64,000 nucleotides of DNA from Hyalella azteca (lineage: Eukaryota > Arthropoda > Malacostraca > Amphipoda > Hyalellidae): positions 59,472 to 123,471 of the forward strand of contig NW_025934726.1 in the NCBI RefSeq assembly GCF_000764305.2, written 5' to 3'. The notes under the pieces were generated by a model. The model was not told the DNA's origin, searched no databases, and worked only from the letters and a program-made list of their open reading frames with translations. Positions within the stretch are counted from its first letter, which is position 1. Each line of letters starts with the position of its first letter. The translations under genes were made by a program, and so were the position numbers. Positions 11,501 through 23,121 of this stretch are shown here, piece after piece.

Positions 11501-14500
11501 AATCATCCAATTCGTATTCTAATGAGGAGCGCCAAACAAATCTGAAATAATTAAGTACAGTGAGAACATTTTTGAACAACTCCACGTACTTACTAGCGTG
11601 TACTACTTTTACTTACTAAATTTTAGACTAATCGGTGAGTTAATTTCGCATCATTATAATTTTTACTGAATGTCATTATACTTGAAAAAGTACACCGATT
11701 AAAGTTTGCATGAACCTGCATCATTTCTATTAATAGCTATTATTTTTAATGCAAAGTACTTCACGGAATAAAAATATCGAAAACAGTTCTCAGCAATGTT
11801 TAAATTTATCGCTGATAAATTTACGTCAAGTGCCTTAAATGTGATGGTTCATTTAAAAGAAATTTCCCAGAGAGCCAACAGCAATATAGATGAATATAAG
11901 ACATGGCAGATCGCAGGTTTTCTTTTGCATCTTTAATTTGCCTCAGAAGTCATTTCAAATCTGATACATTCAATTAATACATGGTAAAACTGAATGAGTA
12001 AACTGTATGTTCTTGCAATACTAACTTTAGCATGACACGTCTAAAGTGAGCGTTTCTGTGACTTGCCTTTAAATACACTAGCCATAAAACAGTCGACCGA
12101 TTTGAGTAACCAGCGATCACAACAAAATAATTTGTGACAATCGAAGTTCCTGCTATCCGTACGTCAGCATTTGTAAAATGAATTTGCAGGCGTTGACAAA
12201 ATCTTAATATTATAAGGTTTTTGCGCATATACGTGAATATTTTACAACGTTATAATTCTGAAGAAACATGATCTTCGAAAATAAGAGAACGTGCATTGTA
12301 CACAGTCCCCTACAAATTGTTTTAAAGTTCCATAATTGAAAATTAATAGCTGGATCAGCGAGAAAATGTTTAAAATCTTACCGCATTTACGAAGTTTCGT
12401 GCAACAAAGATATATAGTGAAGAAAATCCATATTCATTAATGCAACTTTTCCTTCAGAAAAAATACTTCTCTATGCCCGTTTCGGAATCAAACCTGCTTG
12501 CTTATGTGTAAAGAACAACTGAGACTTTAACCTGCCATAGTGAAACATGCTCGATGCTTTCGATTTCACAGCCCAGCATTGAAAATCGAATGCATCCGGC
12601 AACAAAGTGCGAGAGTCACACTCCGGAGGCAGATGGAAGGCCATCCGTATTCAAAGCTCACTCATATATTGGTTTCTGATAAAGGACGCCTTTCACATCG
12701 AAGCTCTCCATTTTCTTAGCGAGGAGTGCACGAGTTACGGTACCGTCGAGCCATCCTTTCGTTCTCGTAAGACTGGTGCGATGTCTCGTATTGTGTGGGA
12801 TTGCGGCGCCTCAAATTGTTGCTCGACCAACGTGTTTCTGGAGAGCAAATGCCCCGGCCGTTGCTCCATAAGTGATACTTGATGGAGAGATACACGCGAG
12901 CAGCTAAGAAATGGCGCCTTTAGCAGGACTTTACGTGATTGAGAGAATCAAAGTAAAGTGGGATATCATCACAAAAGATTTTCAATCAGATGAAAGAAAT
13001 CTATCACAAATGAAGTGACAAATAAAATTGTTAGCTTTCCGTGATAAAAATAACTAAACTTATCATGAGATACCGCGTTTTTTAATTAAATAGTAATATT
13101 TGTTCTTTTTCGCTCTATCATTACGATACAAAAATTTATCATGAACCTCAACGCTCGATTGTTTGCAACAAAAAATGGAGATGAGATGAAAGAGCCACGT
13201 AGAACGTGAGCCTTCTTAGCGAAATCCACTGCTAGGAAATGGACAGTGGCACCGCTGATGCAGCGCCTCTTGAATCGATCAGGCCGAACAAACGACCTGC
13301 AGATCGGCGAGCGTCGAAAAGCGTCGCACGGAAGGGAGCTTCTCTGTGATGGCACCGCGATACAAATTTGTCTGCCGCTTTGCCGAACACAGACCATCGC
13401 TCGCCCCCAAAATCGCGCGTCCGGCGCTAGGCTTTCGTTCCTAAACTTCCTGTTTAGCTTTAAAGAATCGCTTGACAAAACGTTGTCGGGAGCACACAGG
13501 CAAAAATTTCAGCAGCGATGCTCATCGCGCACTTTCCATTTACGAAAAAAAAAACTATTTCATATTACTGATCATATTTGAGTATATGTTCATGAATTCA
13601 TGCATTTTTACTTGCAGAAATAATAATGTCTCGCATGATGCTAATTGTGCCTCAAATTAAAATCACTAATCAGATCAATTTATGCCCAAAAAATTTCAAC
13701 GCATTAAAAACATCATTAGGAAAGCTCTAGGTAATTTAGTGAAATGGCGATTATTATTCTTAATTTGAGCGCGAATGCTATTCAACAACTAACGTCTCAA
13801 AAAATGGTATCAATTTCTTCTCAAACAGAAATTTATTTTGTTTGCAAATTTTTTCATTATTTGTGCAGTGATAATTTTAGTTCCATGCCGCAAATAAATG
13901 CATGTTTGGCATCCCAGCGCTAATATATAGTGATTTATAAGGCAGAACAGTTATATTAAAGGAATTTCATATTTCTTATATAAATAAGAAATAATAACAA
14001 CATAAAAATAGTATTATAATGGTATTTCTCATATAAACAATAAATTTCTCATTATACTTTATATTTCTTACTTCAAATATTTCTCTGAAATTTCTTTAAC
14101 CAAAGTACAACTGCACGTTTTAATTTTCCCATATTTATACGTATACCGGTCTAAGAGCTGCATCGAAGTTCTGTTGCTTATGGCTGAAAACTTGGGTGAT
14201 GAGTCCTATATAGGCCATAGCAGAGACCCTAAATAATACACATCTGTGAATATTTTACACGATTAAGACAATCTATCGGTTGTACGAGTTAAATGGAGAA
14301 CACGTACATGTGCTTGAACGAGGTCGGTCAGTGCAATGTTTGGTTGGTTTCACTTTCTTCAATTTTGTAGATCGTCGATAACATTGCCAAACTATTTAAC
14401 TTTTCCAATATCTCAATAACTATTATGAAATATTCAAGAAAACATTTTCATGCTCAACAATCATCGAGAAGCTTCTTGTTATTTGATGCTATCACCCAAA

Positions 14501-14586
14501 ATCGGGTACACAATTAAAGTGTTTACGATACATGGATCTTAAAAAACAGTGTCTTATTTTTGTTCGTGTATAAGCACACCAAGATC
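8513..14586. other. long non-coding stretch
   Basis: About 6 kb with no gene I can defend. The longest frames (10221-10598 plus, 125 codons; 13086-13478 minus, 130 codons) lie in locally GC-richer patches where stops are scarce. They lack splice or poly(A) support and have unremarkable peptides. The sequence at 13600-13740 has an acceptor TTTTTACTTGCAG followed by 38 open codons, which I regard as weak. No tandem array or inverted-repeat element is visible. Confidence 0.45.
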
Positions 14587-14735
14587 TGGGCCTATACTTT
14601 CAAAAAAAGTTAAGAGATCGTAGGTTCATGAACCAATCATTAACGGCCTTTTAAGCAAAATCCACCAATCACAGACAGGAAAATAGAGCGTAAGTACTTA
14701 CGTTCACTTAGCGATTTTTGAAAGTATGACCCCTG
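14587..14735 (-). mobile_element. family A inverted-repeat element (MITE-like), copy 1
   Basis: A ~150-bp element with imperfect terminal inverted repeats. The left end reads TGGGCCTATACTTTCAAAA and the right end is the complement of CAGGGGTCATACTTTC. Inside are TTAAGAGATCGTA and the palindrome GTAAGTACTTAC. Three other copies occur at 22291, 28870 and 45565; this one is in the opposite orientation to 22291. It is too short to encode a transposase, so it must be non-autonomous. No clear target duplication remains. Confidence 0.85.
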
Positions 14736-17700
14736 AAATCGAGCCTCTGAGGAAGGAGTTGATCTGACAGATGATTTGACCGCAGGTAATTCGAAGGCGC
14801 TCGGCGCGAGCAGCTAAAGATCCCTGACATCTCATCACAGATGAAGCGAGCGCTGGCCTGACGCTGCACAGCCATCCACCTAACGCTTCTGAAGCAGCAA
14901 TTCCGATGCAGGCCGAGGAAGCTCACCAGCCTCCATCATGGACGCAAATGCGGTACTTCAGCAAACATGTCATCAGGAGCAAAGCCTTCTGATCATTGCA
15001 ATGGTGACTGCAAACCATCACTTGGCTCGCGTCTCGGTCTGAACCTCGAAGCTCAATACTCCAGCGCAATTCCTGTTTGGCTCTATATATATATATGGCT
15101 CTCATCGGTAAAATCCACCAAGTTACGACATTAAATTCACGTGGAAGGTAATATTTTCCCCTGTAGTTACGTTTTGAAAATCATATGAAATGTAATATTT
15201 TCTCATTATATAGTGTTACGTAGTCGAATAAAGTTTTAACTATATTTTCTGACGGAGCTTTGGTGCCACCACGAATTAAATGTTCGCTTTATTTCTCCTT
15301 TCTTACAATACACAAATTGAAAATATACTCACTTTTTTCTGATACTAATTTCCATCCTTCTTTGAAAGCTGCGAAATAACTTCAATTCATTTTCATTCGA
15401 GAATTTTGTTACATCATGTACTCTTATTTTGCATGCGAGAGGCAGTACTATTATGAAGACAAATTTATGTGTCCCTATTGTCAAAATACATTTCACTAAA
15501 CCTACTACAAATAAATAGTGTAAATATGTACAATTACCAAACATGACTTGGTTTGAAACCCTATAAATAGATGTCTCGATATCGAAATGTTCCGTGAAGT
15601 TGCTGCGCCGACGAATGAAGAAGATAAATCATCAGACTCAAGACTGCGCGACTGACTTGTCCTATATCCCTGCAAGGCTGCACGGGAGAGCTGAGTATCA
15701 CATGCAGGAGTCAGACTCAAAAGCCAGTTCTAATTATCGACCCACGAAACCATTTCGATCTTGCGTCATTCATTTCGAAGAACGAGTGCTCAGTTATACA
15801 GAGACTAATCAGTAAAGAGTAGGCACATTTTTCTTCCAGGACGTTTCTAGTGAATAATAACGATCATTAGGTTTAATATCATACGCTGTGAACATCAATT
15901 TCCGTTGGCAAGGACCTGTGACGCCATACGTCTATATCTCTCGCGTCGATCGAGGGAACAAGCTTGCGAGCCACGGGTTTATTTATATATTATGTAGAAT
16001 GTATTTTTCACCATTATATTTGTTATTATTATATTTACAGAATGAAGGTTTCACTCTCAAATTAAAAACGCATCAATTTATTGCAGGTTTTCAGGGCTTT
16101 GTCGTATATGTTCGATTGTTCTGTAAATCGGAAGCATGCATAGCGCAACTGACAAAACGTTGCTGGAATTTCGGCCGAATTTCGCTATGTTCCCTATTAT
16201 GTGCTTATCAGCCAGATCTATTATACTTCAACGAAATGCAGTGGACATGCTCCCTGTATTGCTCCCTGTAAAAAATGCTCCCTGTATATGTATAAACAAA
16301 CATGGCTATTCTCGAATCTAATTCTGAGCAATCTTGAAATATCACTAAGGATTTGTGGACATAGAAATCGCCAAGAACACGAGTTACTTCATTAAATTTA
16401 TTTTTTCAAACATAATATAATACTTAAATATATAAGCTTAATAGTATAATAAGAAAAGCCTCAGTTTAATCAATAGGTACAACCAACAACCATATATTAA
16501 ACAATGAAATGAAAAAAATACTCATGAGGAAGCCCAAGGAGTTAATACACCTTACGAAGATAGACAGTATGATAATATAGAAATAAATAATGATAGTGCA
16601 TGCAAATAGTCCGTTACGAATTTTCCTTTTGACTGATGTGACAATTTGTCCACTCGAGACCCTTAACATTCAGAAACTTTACTCATGCTATAGAGATAAC
16701 TTACGACGTAAAATCTCGTAGCCTCATATCCTATGTTGACTGATAGTGAAAAATATTCGCTTTTTAGACTAATAATCTAAGCAACGATTCCCTTGACAGC
16801 GGATTGAGTGCGAACGTTATAAGCTTTCTTCATAATTTATCATGAATATTTTCACAAACGTTTCGTTCATCAATTAATCACAAATTAGGTTGCGGCAAAT
16901 TATTATCCAAGGTAGCGAAAGTTCACAAAGCTTTTTTTTTTCAATTTAGTCAAATTGATCGTATCAAGAAAATACTTTCACTTGTAGGCGATTCAACATT
17001 TCCGGTTCTACTTCTGTAAATTAAGGATAAACGTCAATAAATTTAAATTAACTAGCATACAAGCATATACCACGGTAAAATTCATTATGATTGAGATGAA
17101 ATATTTGAATGAAAGATAAATGAGTGGCAAATATGAGTTCATCAAAACAATTGGTTGGTTTCATATGTCGCTTGAGCTGCCGTGAATCTTCTGTGCTACA
17201 ATAAATGTTTTTATTTTACATGTTACTGAACGGTATCATATTGTTCAAAATGTTACTGAACATAACAAGTTCAAAATGTTACTGAACGTTACATGTTCAA
17301 AATCATATTGTTCAAAATTACTCTACACGAGGAATAAAATACCAGGGCGTGTTTGCAGAGTGAGTTCGAGTTCTTTCAAGTCATGCTTCCTTAATTCAAA
17401 TTCATTCTAAATTAAATCTCTAGAGATCCCGGCTACCGATAAATGATTGAATAGAATTTATTCCTTTAGAAAGGCAGCACGACTACTCAGCATATTAGAG
17501 TGATCGACTGAGGCATTTGTTACAGACACCGCAAGTCGCCCGCTCTTAAATAGCTCGGAGAAGTGACACTAAAATGTGCAGTAGCAAAATTAGAGGCCAC
17601 GCAGAAGACAGCATCACAAATGACTGGAAGAACGCTGCTCGGGAACCTCCAAAGAAGTGACTTATTTCCATGACGCCCGCTCAAATGACTCCGATTTATC

Positions 17701-19105
17701 AGCGATGAAGGCGGCCATATTGGCTGGCGGGAGAAAAATGATCCTAAAGCTGCGAATACAAGACCAAGCTCGGCTAACCTTTGGCAGAGTTAAACGCATC
17801 GATCCGACTACAAATTTCTCGAGCGAAAGATTGAACTATCGTTCGGGTGATATAAGGGACACCACATGCGCTGTTCTCAGGTGCATATTATGTACGAGGC
17901 TGGGATTGAAAATTTACAAGTTAAATTTTTTCAGAAAAATGAAGCGTCTGGTGCAACAAATGAGCAGCCATCAGTACATCCACTAAAGGAAGACACCTTT
18001 CATATTTCGCCACGACACATGTCCCATTCACGCTGGCAGCAATGCAATGCACGAAAAGTTAGGGGCATATTCTCCCTCTAACTTATGGATGATGATTTGC
18101 ATAAAAGAGCTCGAAAATAAGCAAGATCGTTTTTCTCGGGAGCATTGCAATAGGGCAGGCTTCTCACTGTAGGTTAGTTGGTGCAATAAACGACGCCGAG
18201 CTCGCATGACACTTCAAGAAAACGGATTGTGATCCCAGTTATCTGGACGGACGCGCTCGACATGACGGAACGAGTCGCGTCGCTCCAGTCACGGACGCGA
18301 CCATGCCTGCTCCAATGTTCGAGGCTGCATTCAGGCCGCGGATTACAGCAAAAATACGACCACGGCCATGGAACCGTCTGGTGTTAAATAATTAGGAGCT
18401 GTCTCTTCTTTCGATGAGTGCGCGACGTTCGAGAAATGTTATGTTTAACGTATCGTTGTGCATACAATTAATATCTCCCTCAGTCCAGTGGTTCAATGCG
18501 TGATTGTTATTCATGTAACACGACACGAAATAAATTTTATACATAGTGGAAGCTGGGTCTAGTGTCGAACTATAGGATAAAAATAGAATAATAATTTTGT
18601 GTATCAAAAACAATCGACGACAAGAAACTTTTCTTCTTTTTATTACCAGATCGTAATCGTTTGTGCTCGACAACATATAGATTTTGTTATGACTATGCAT
18701 TTATAATAATTTTGATTATAGATAAACTTCGGTGGAAGCTTTCTGCAGCCCTCGCAGCTCACTGATTTATAAGGTATCATGCTGGTGACTTGTTGAACAT
18801 TTTGTAGTTATCCTCATTCATCCTCTTAACGTTGGTCAGGGAACAGCTAGGGTTGTTGCTGTTGTAGTGCATTTTTGATTCTTTTAATTAGACAACCTGA
18901 AGTCTGATTGTAGGATTTTGTCGAAGCAGCAGGTCAGCTTTTGGTACATTCAAGTTTACAATTTATTGCCAAATTATCTGCTTCCCTGTGAATATTTTTT
19001 GCGTGTTATACTTTACCAATGCTATACGTTTGCTGCAATATCGATCGTTATAGTATTTGTATCATTCTATTTGACCTAATTATTCAAGATTCAAAAGCAA
19101 TTATT
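14736..19105. other. non-coding with minor repeats
   Basis: AT-rich DNA. The acceptor ATCAATTTATTGCAG at 16087 precedes an open frame to 16271 with a Cys-rich peptide, weak evidence. A 109-codon frame at 17657-17986 has a varied composition but starts at GTG and has no splice support. A short TATATA run sits at ~15084. Three TGTTACTGAAC words with TTGTTCAAAAT linkers sit at 17221-17320. Confidence 0.4.
17221..17320. repeat. short degenerate direct repeats
   Basis: TGTTACTGAAC occurs three times within 70 bp, alternating with GTTCAAAAT words. This is a small irregular tandem expansion. Confidence 0.65.
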
Positions 19106-19146
19106 CGAAAGCAATCTTCCACACAGGGTGTGGAAGATTGCTTTCG
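19106..19146. repeat. perfect 19-bp-arm hairpin with 3-base loop
   Basis: CGAAAGCAATCTTCCACAC is followed by AGG and then its exact reverse complement. All 19 pairs match. Single-copy in this window. There is no flanking AT-rich terminal repeat or target duplication that I can see. Confidence 0.9.
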
Positions 19147-20140
19147 TGATCAAATCTACTGGACGTCTTAATTTTTCAGGAAATTCTGCCTTGATCCAAA
19201 TGACCTAAATAAACTTTTCGACTCGAAGTAGTCGTCTTTCGGCTCGATACAGACTCCTGCAGCGGCAAATACAGAACTTTCTCCGCAATCATATAGGTAT
19301 ATATGTATATTTATTCATCACATACGAGTTTATTGGAAGCTCTCTCACAACAGCCAAAATTATTTAGGCTCCAGTTCCGTAATGAAGTAATTTCTATCCA
19401 ATTAATTATTGTTTACTTCATCCTAACTATAGCTAAAAAATTTAGCGAATTTTGCAATTTCTGGTATTAGGTAATATTGGTCATTGGGTTCACATTTCTT
19501 TTAAGAAAGCAAATAAAATTGAAACGGATGTTAAATCATTTTTGCGACTCGTGACGTAACTGATCTCATAGTTATTACTTTTAATTTTTATTAGATGTGA
19601 ACGCGCTTATGAGCAACATCATAACAATTGAACTCAATATAATCCTCTAGTCCACACGTTTAAGAATTCAAATACAATATAATACTTCATTCGAAATATT
19701 TAACCTTAGTCGTAAATGACCTCTGATAAACTAAATAAATAGATAGCGAATAAAAAATTAAGACCGACACGAGTCATTGTCCGAATTATTTGAACGAATT
19801 ATTAAGGGTGTTTTTGTAGTAAATAAAAACTCAGGGATAACTTCGTTACACTCAAAAAAATGAATACGTCTTCTTGCGAAAAAAGTGACATTTTTTCAAG
19901 TAGCATTGATACACCTTCATGCCGGATCAATTTGCGTCAGGATGACCCACAAAAAGTCAAAAAGTCTATCGCTATTTGGACAAGTCTCACTCATTTCCCT
20001 GAGTGTTTGAAGATGCGAATATGTTTACAAGTTATTTATTAATCTGTTTACTTATTAAACCATTCTGCTGCATTCCACCTAAACTGATGACCTAACATGG
20101 CGAGTTTAACACAAACATAACCTAACATAACCTAACTAAC
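19147..20140. other. AT-rich spacer with CCTAA words
   Basis: No gene seen. At about 20114-20137 the words CATAACCTAACATAACCTAAC occur, resembling degenerate arthropod telomeric CCTAA, but the run is too short and irregular to call an interstitial telomere. It directly abuts the 24-bp array. Confidence 0.4.
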
Positions 20141-20956
20141 GAACATTGCTTTTTTCGTTGAGTAGAACATTGTTTTTTTTCATTGAGTAGAACATGCTTT
20201 TTTCATTGACTAGAACATTGCTGTTTTCATTGACTAGAACATTATTTTTTTTTCATTGAGTAGAACATTGCCTTTTTCATTTAATAGAAAATTGCTTTTT
20301 TCATTGAGTAGAACATTGCTTTTTGCATCGAGTATAACATTGCTTTTTGCATCGAGTATAACATTGCTTCTTGCCTTGAGTAGAACATTGCTTTTTGCAT
20401 TGAGTAGAACATTGCTTGTTGCATCGAGTAGAACATTGCTTTTTGCACTGAGTACAACATTGCATTTTGCATCGAGTATAACATTGCTTTTTGCATTGAG
20501 TAGAACATTGCTTTTTGCATTGAGTAGAACATTGCTTTTGCATTGAGTAGAACATGGCTTTTCACATTGAGAAGAACATGGCTTTTGCATCGAGTAGAAC
20601 ATTGCTTCTTGCATTGAGTAGAACATTGCTTTTTGCATCGAGTATAACATTGCTTCTTGCATTGAGTAGAACATTGCTTTTTGCATTGAGTAGAACATTG
20701 CTTTTTGCATTGAGTAGAACATTGCTTGTTGCATTGAGTAGAACATTGTTTTTTTTTTGCATTGAGTAGAACATTGCTTGTTGCATTGAGTAGAACATTG
20801 TTTTTTTTTTGCATTGAGTAGAACATTGTTTTTTTTTTTGCATTGAGTAGAACATTGCTTGTTGCATTGAGTAGAACTTTGCTTTTGCATTGAGTTGAAC
20901 ATTGTTTTTGCATTGAGTAGAACAACGCATTTTGCATTGAGTAAAACATTGCTTTT
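20141..20956. repeat. 24-bp minisatellite, about 34 units
   Basis: TTGCATTGAGTAGAACATTG plus a variable T-run makes a 24-bp unit over ~816 bp. Variation is concentrated in the T-run length (5 to about 11) and in ATTGAG versus ATCGAG. The period is divisible by 3, so frames of up to 240 codons stay open on the minus strand with monotonous peptides (NVLLNAKS, QCSTQCKK, MFYSMQKA). Frame changes follow T-run length changes. I reject these as proteins. Confidence 0.97.
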
Positions 20957-21537
20957 AACCGGGGAAGGTGTTTAATAAACGAAAATACGCTCTGCTTTAT
21001 CATGACTGCTTAATTTTTTCTGGATGTATTATTATCAGTCTGGCTGAAATTATGATGTTCATAACTAGAAAAATTTCCGTCAGATATTGTGCATTTCATC
21101 CAGCCCCACAGCCTAATAATAGGTTAATTATTGGGTTAACAACACCTATAATAAAACAGCCTGCGACGGCAGTGATTGGAACTCATTACACAGTTGATCA
21201 GTCATATAATTGGTAATATTTAACAAATAAATGAATAAAACAATGCAAAAACTAAAAAAAATTCAGTACATCAAAAAATAGTATAAGTTAATTAATTACA
21301 AGTAGACTGTGGCAAAAACAATACATAATTCATTCACTAACGTTTAATTATCATATATGAGATTATCATATATGAGAAGCAAATTATAGATAATTATGGA
21401 GAAAAGAGTCTTTCCTTACTCAAGTCTTCATTCTCCAACGTGAGTTGGAAGTACTGTCGGAATAGACGATATTGCGAACAACTATTATGGAAGCTCAACG
21501 TTTTTACCACGTGGTGAGATGACCTCATAAATTCAGA
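20957..21537. other. AT-rich spacer between arrays
   Basis: Contains a 15-bp direct duplication of ATTATCATATATGAG at 21347 and 21362. No gene seen. Confidence 0.45.
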
Positions 21538-22518
21538 ATAAAAAACACATAAATCCTCAGCTAAATAAAGATGTTGAGCAAAATATTGGGAGTGTTAATG
21601 GCTTTGAATTAGAGGCCAATTGGTTAGTGTTAGGAATGTCGTATTGAACAGCAGAGCGGGAGCTGAAGGGACCAAACATGAAGGCCTGCCAAACTGCCAC
21701 AAATGTTGCCTTGATCATCATGCCTTAACTATAAAAAACACATAAATTCTTTGCTAAATGAAGATGTTGAGCATAATATTAGGAGTGTTAATGGCTTTGA
21801 ATTAGAGACCGTTAGTTAGTGTTAGGAATGTCGCAGTGTACAGCAGAGTGGGAGCTGAAGGGACCAAACATGAAGGCCTGCCAAACTGCCACAAATGTTG
21901 TCTTGATCATCATGTCTTAAGGATAAAAAACACATAAATTCTTTGCTTAATAAAGATGTCGAGCATAATATTAGGAGTGTTAGTGGCAGTTAATATTAGA
22001 GGCCATTGGTTAGTGTTAGGAATGTCGCAGTGAACAGCGCAGGGGAGCTGAAGGGACCAAACATGAAGGCCTGCCAAACTGCCCCAAATGTTGTCTTGAT
22101 CATCATGCCTTAAGGATAAAAAACACATAAATTCTTCGCAAAATAAAGATGTTGAGCATAATATTAGGAGTTTTATTGGCGGTGAATTAGAGGCCATTGG
22201 TTAGTGTTAGGAATGTCGCAGTGTACAGAGGTGCGGGAGCTGAAGGGACCAAACATGAAGGCCTGCCAAACTGCCACAAATGTTGTCTTGGGGCCATACT
22301 TTCAAAATTCGCTAAGTGAACGTAAGTACTTACGCTCTATTTTCTTGTCTATAATTGGTGGATTTTGCTTGAAAGGCCGTCAATGATTGGCTGATGAACT
22401 TACGATCTCTTAACTGTTTTTAAAAGAGTGGCTTGAAAGGCCGTCAATGATTGGCTGATGAACTTACGATCTCTTAACTTTTATTTGAAAGCATGGGCCT
22501 TGATCATGATGCCTTAAG
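21538..22518. repeat. 193-bp tandem repeat, 4 units
   Basis: The landmark AAAAACACATAAAT occurs at 21541, 21734, 21926 and 22119 (steps of 193, 192, 193). Each unit ends ACAAATGTTGTCTTGATCAT or a close variant. Units differ by scattered substitutions and small indels. The fourth unit is split at 22290/22499 by a family A element, and its tail resumes as CTTGATCATGATGCC. The period is in the size range of nucleosomal satellites, but the array is short in this window. Confidence 0.95.
22291..22498 (+). mobile_element. family A inverted-repeat element, copy 2, inside a satellite unit
   Basis: The left end is GGGCCATACTTTCAAAA and the right end TTTGAAAGCATGGGC. The internal region CGCTAAGTGAACGTAAG through AACTTACGATCTCTTAAC matches the other copies. 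It sits inside the fourth 193-bp unit with CTTG on both sides (22287-22290 and 22499-22502). The uninterrupted units have a single CTTG at that point, so CTTG is a 4-bp target duplication. The copy is longer than its relatives (208 bp) because 64 bp near the right end (22367-22430) are tandemly duplicated (22431-22494). Confidence 0.92.
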
Positions 22519-22672
22519 TCGACTTTCATGAGCGGCCTCTAGCATATAAGCTGAATAAGAGTAATTGAGGCGGTGCGTACATCAGCCTTAATAAACTGCT
22601 CACAAGCCTCGTAAATACTCATTAACGAGCGCCGCACGACACTCGATGAATTAATAAGAAAAATGCGAGGCG
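22519..22672. other. spacer
   Basis: Unique sequence between the 193-bp and 35-bp arrays. Nothing recognised. Confidence 0.4.
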
Positions 22673-23121
22673 TGATGGTGAGGCTGACTAGGTTATGGTG
22701 GTGCTGATGATGGTGAGGCTGACTAGGTTATGGTGGTGCTGGTGATGGTGAGGCTGACTAGGTTCTGGTGGTGCTGGTGATGGTGAGGCTGACTAGGTTC
22801 TGGTGGTGCTGGTGATGGTGAGGCTGACTAGGTTCTGGTGGTGCTGGTGATGGTGAGGCTGACTAGGTTATGGTGGTGCTGGTGATGGTGAGGCTGACTA
22901 GCCTCAGCGTGGTGTTTGTGGTGCTGGTGATGGTGAGGCTGACTTCCATCAAGGTGATGCTGGTGATGGTGAGGCTGACTAGGTTATGGTGGTGCTGGTG
23001 ATGGTGAGGCTGAGTAGCCTCAGCGTGGTGTTTGTGGTGCTGGTGATGGTGAGGCTGACTTCCATCAAGGTGATGCTGGTGATGGTGAGGCTGAACAGCC
23101 TCAGCGTGGTGTTGGTGATGT
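22673..23121. repeat. 35-bp minisatellite with a longer composite period on the right
   Basis: GATGGTGAGGCTGACTAGGT recurs every 35 bp (22681, 22716, 22751 and on). From ~22890 the unit alternates with variants containing CCTCAGCGTGGTGTTTGTGG and TTCCATCAAGGTGATG, forming a longer repeating block seen twice. The plus strand is G/T-rich. The minus-strand frame through it (22863-23300) gives His/Gln-rich PHHHQHH runs that switch frame halfway, as expected of a 35-bp period. I do not call it a gene. Confidence 0.95.

Noticed and set aside
13086..13581. Overlapping frames on both strands (130 and 111 codons)
   Set aside because: A GC-rich patch with few stops in any frame; both cannot be real and neither has support.
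20100..20140. Interstitial telomere (CCTAA)n
   Set aside because: Only a few irregular CCTAAC/CATAAC words; no tandem run of exact CCTAA. The CCTAACCCTATTAA words at 57.03-57.09 kb are equally irregular.
20234..21003. Minus-strand frames of 222 and 240 codons
   Set aside because: They lie almost wholly in the 24-bp array, repeat the same short peptides in several frames, and shift with T-run length; a by-product of a multiple-of-three period.
20141..23121. CRISPR-like array
   Set aside because: The repeats are contiguous with no unique spacers, the context is eukaryotic, and no cas-like genes are present.
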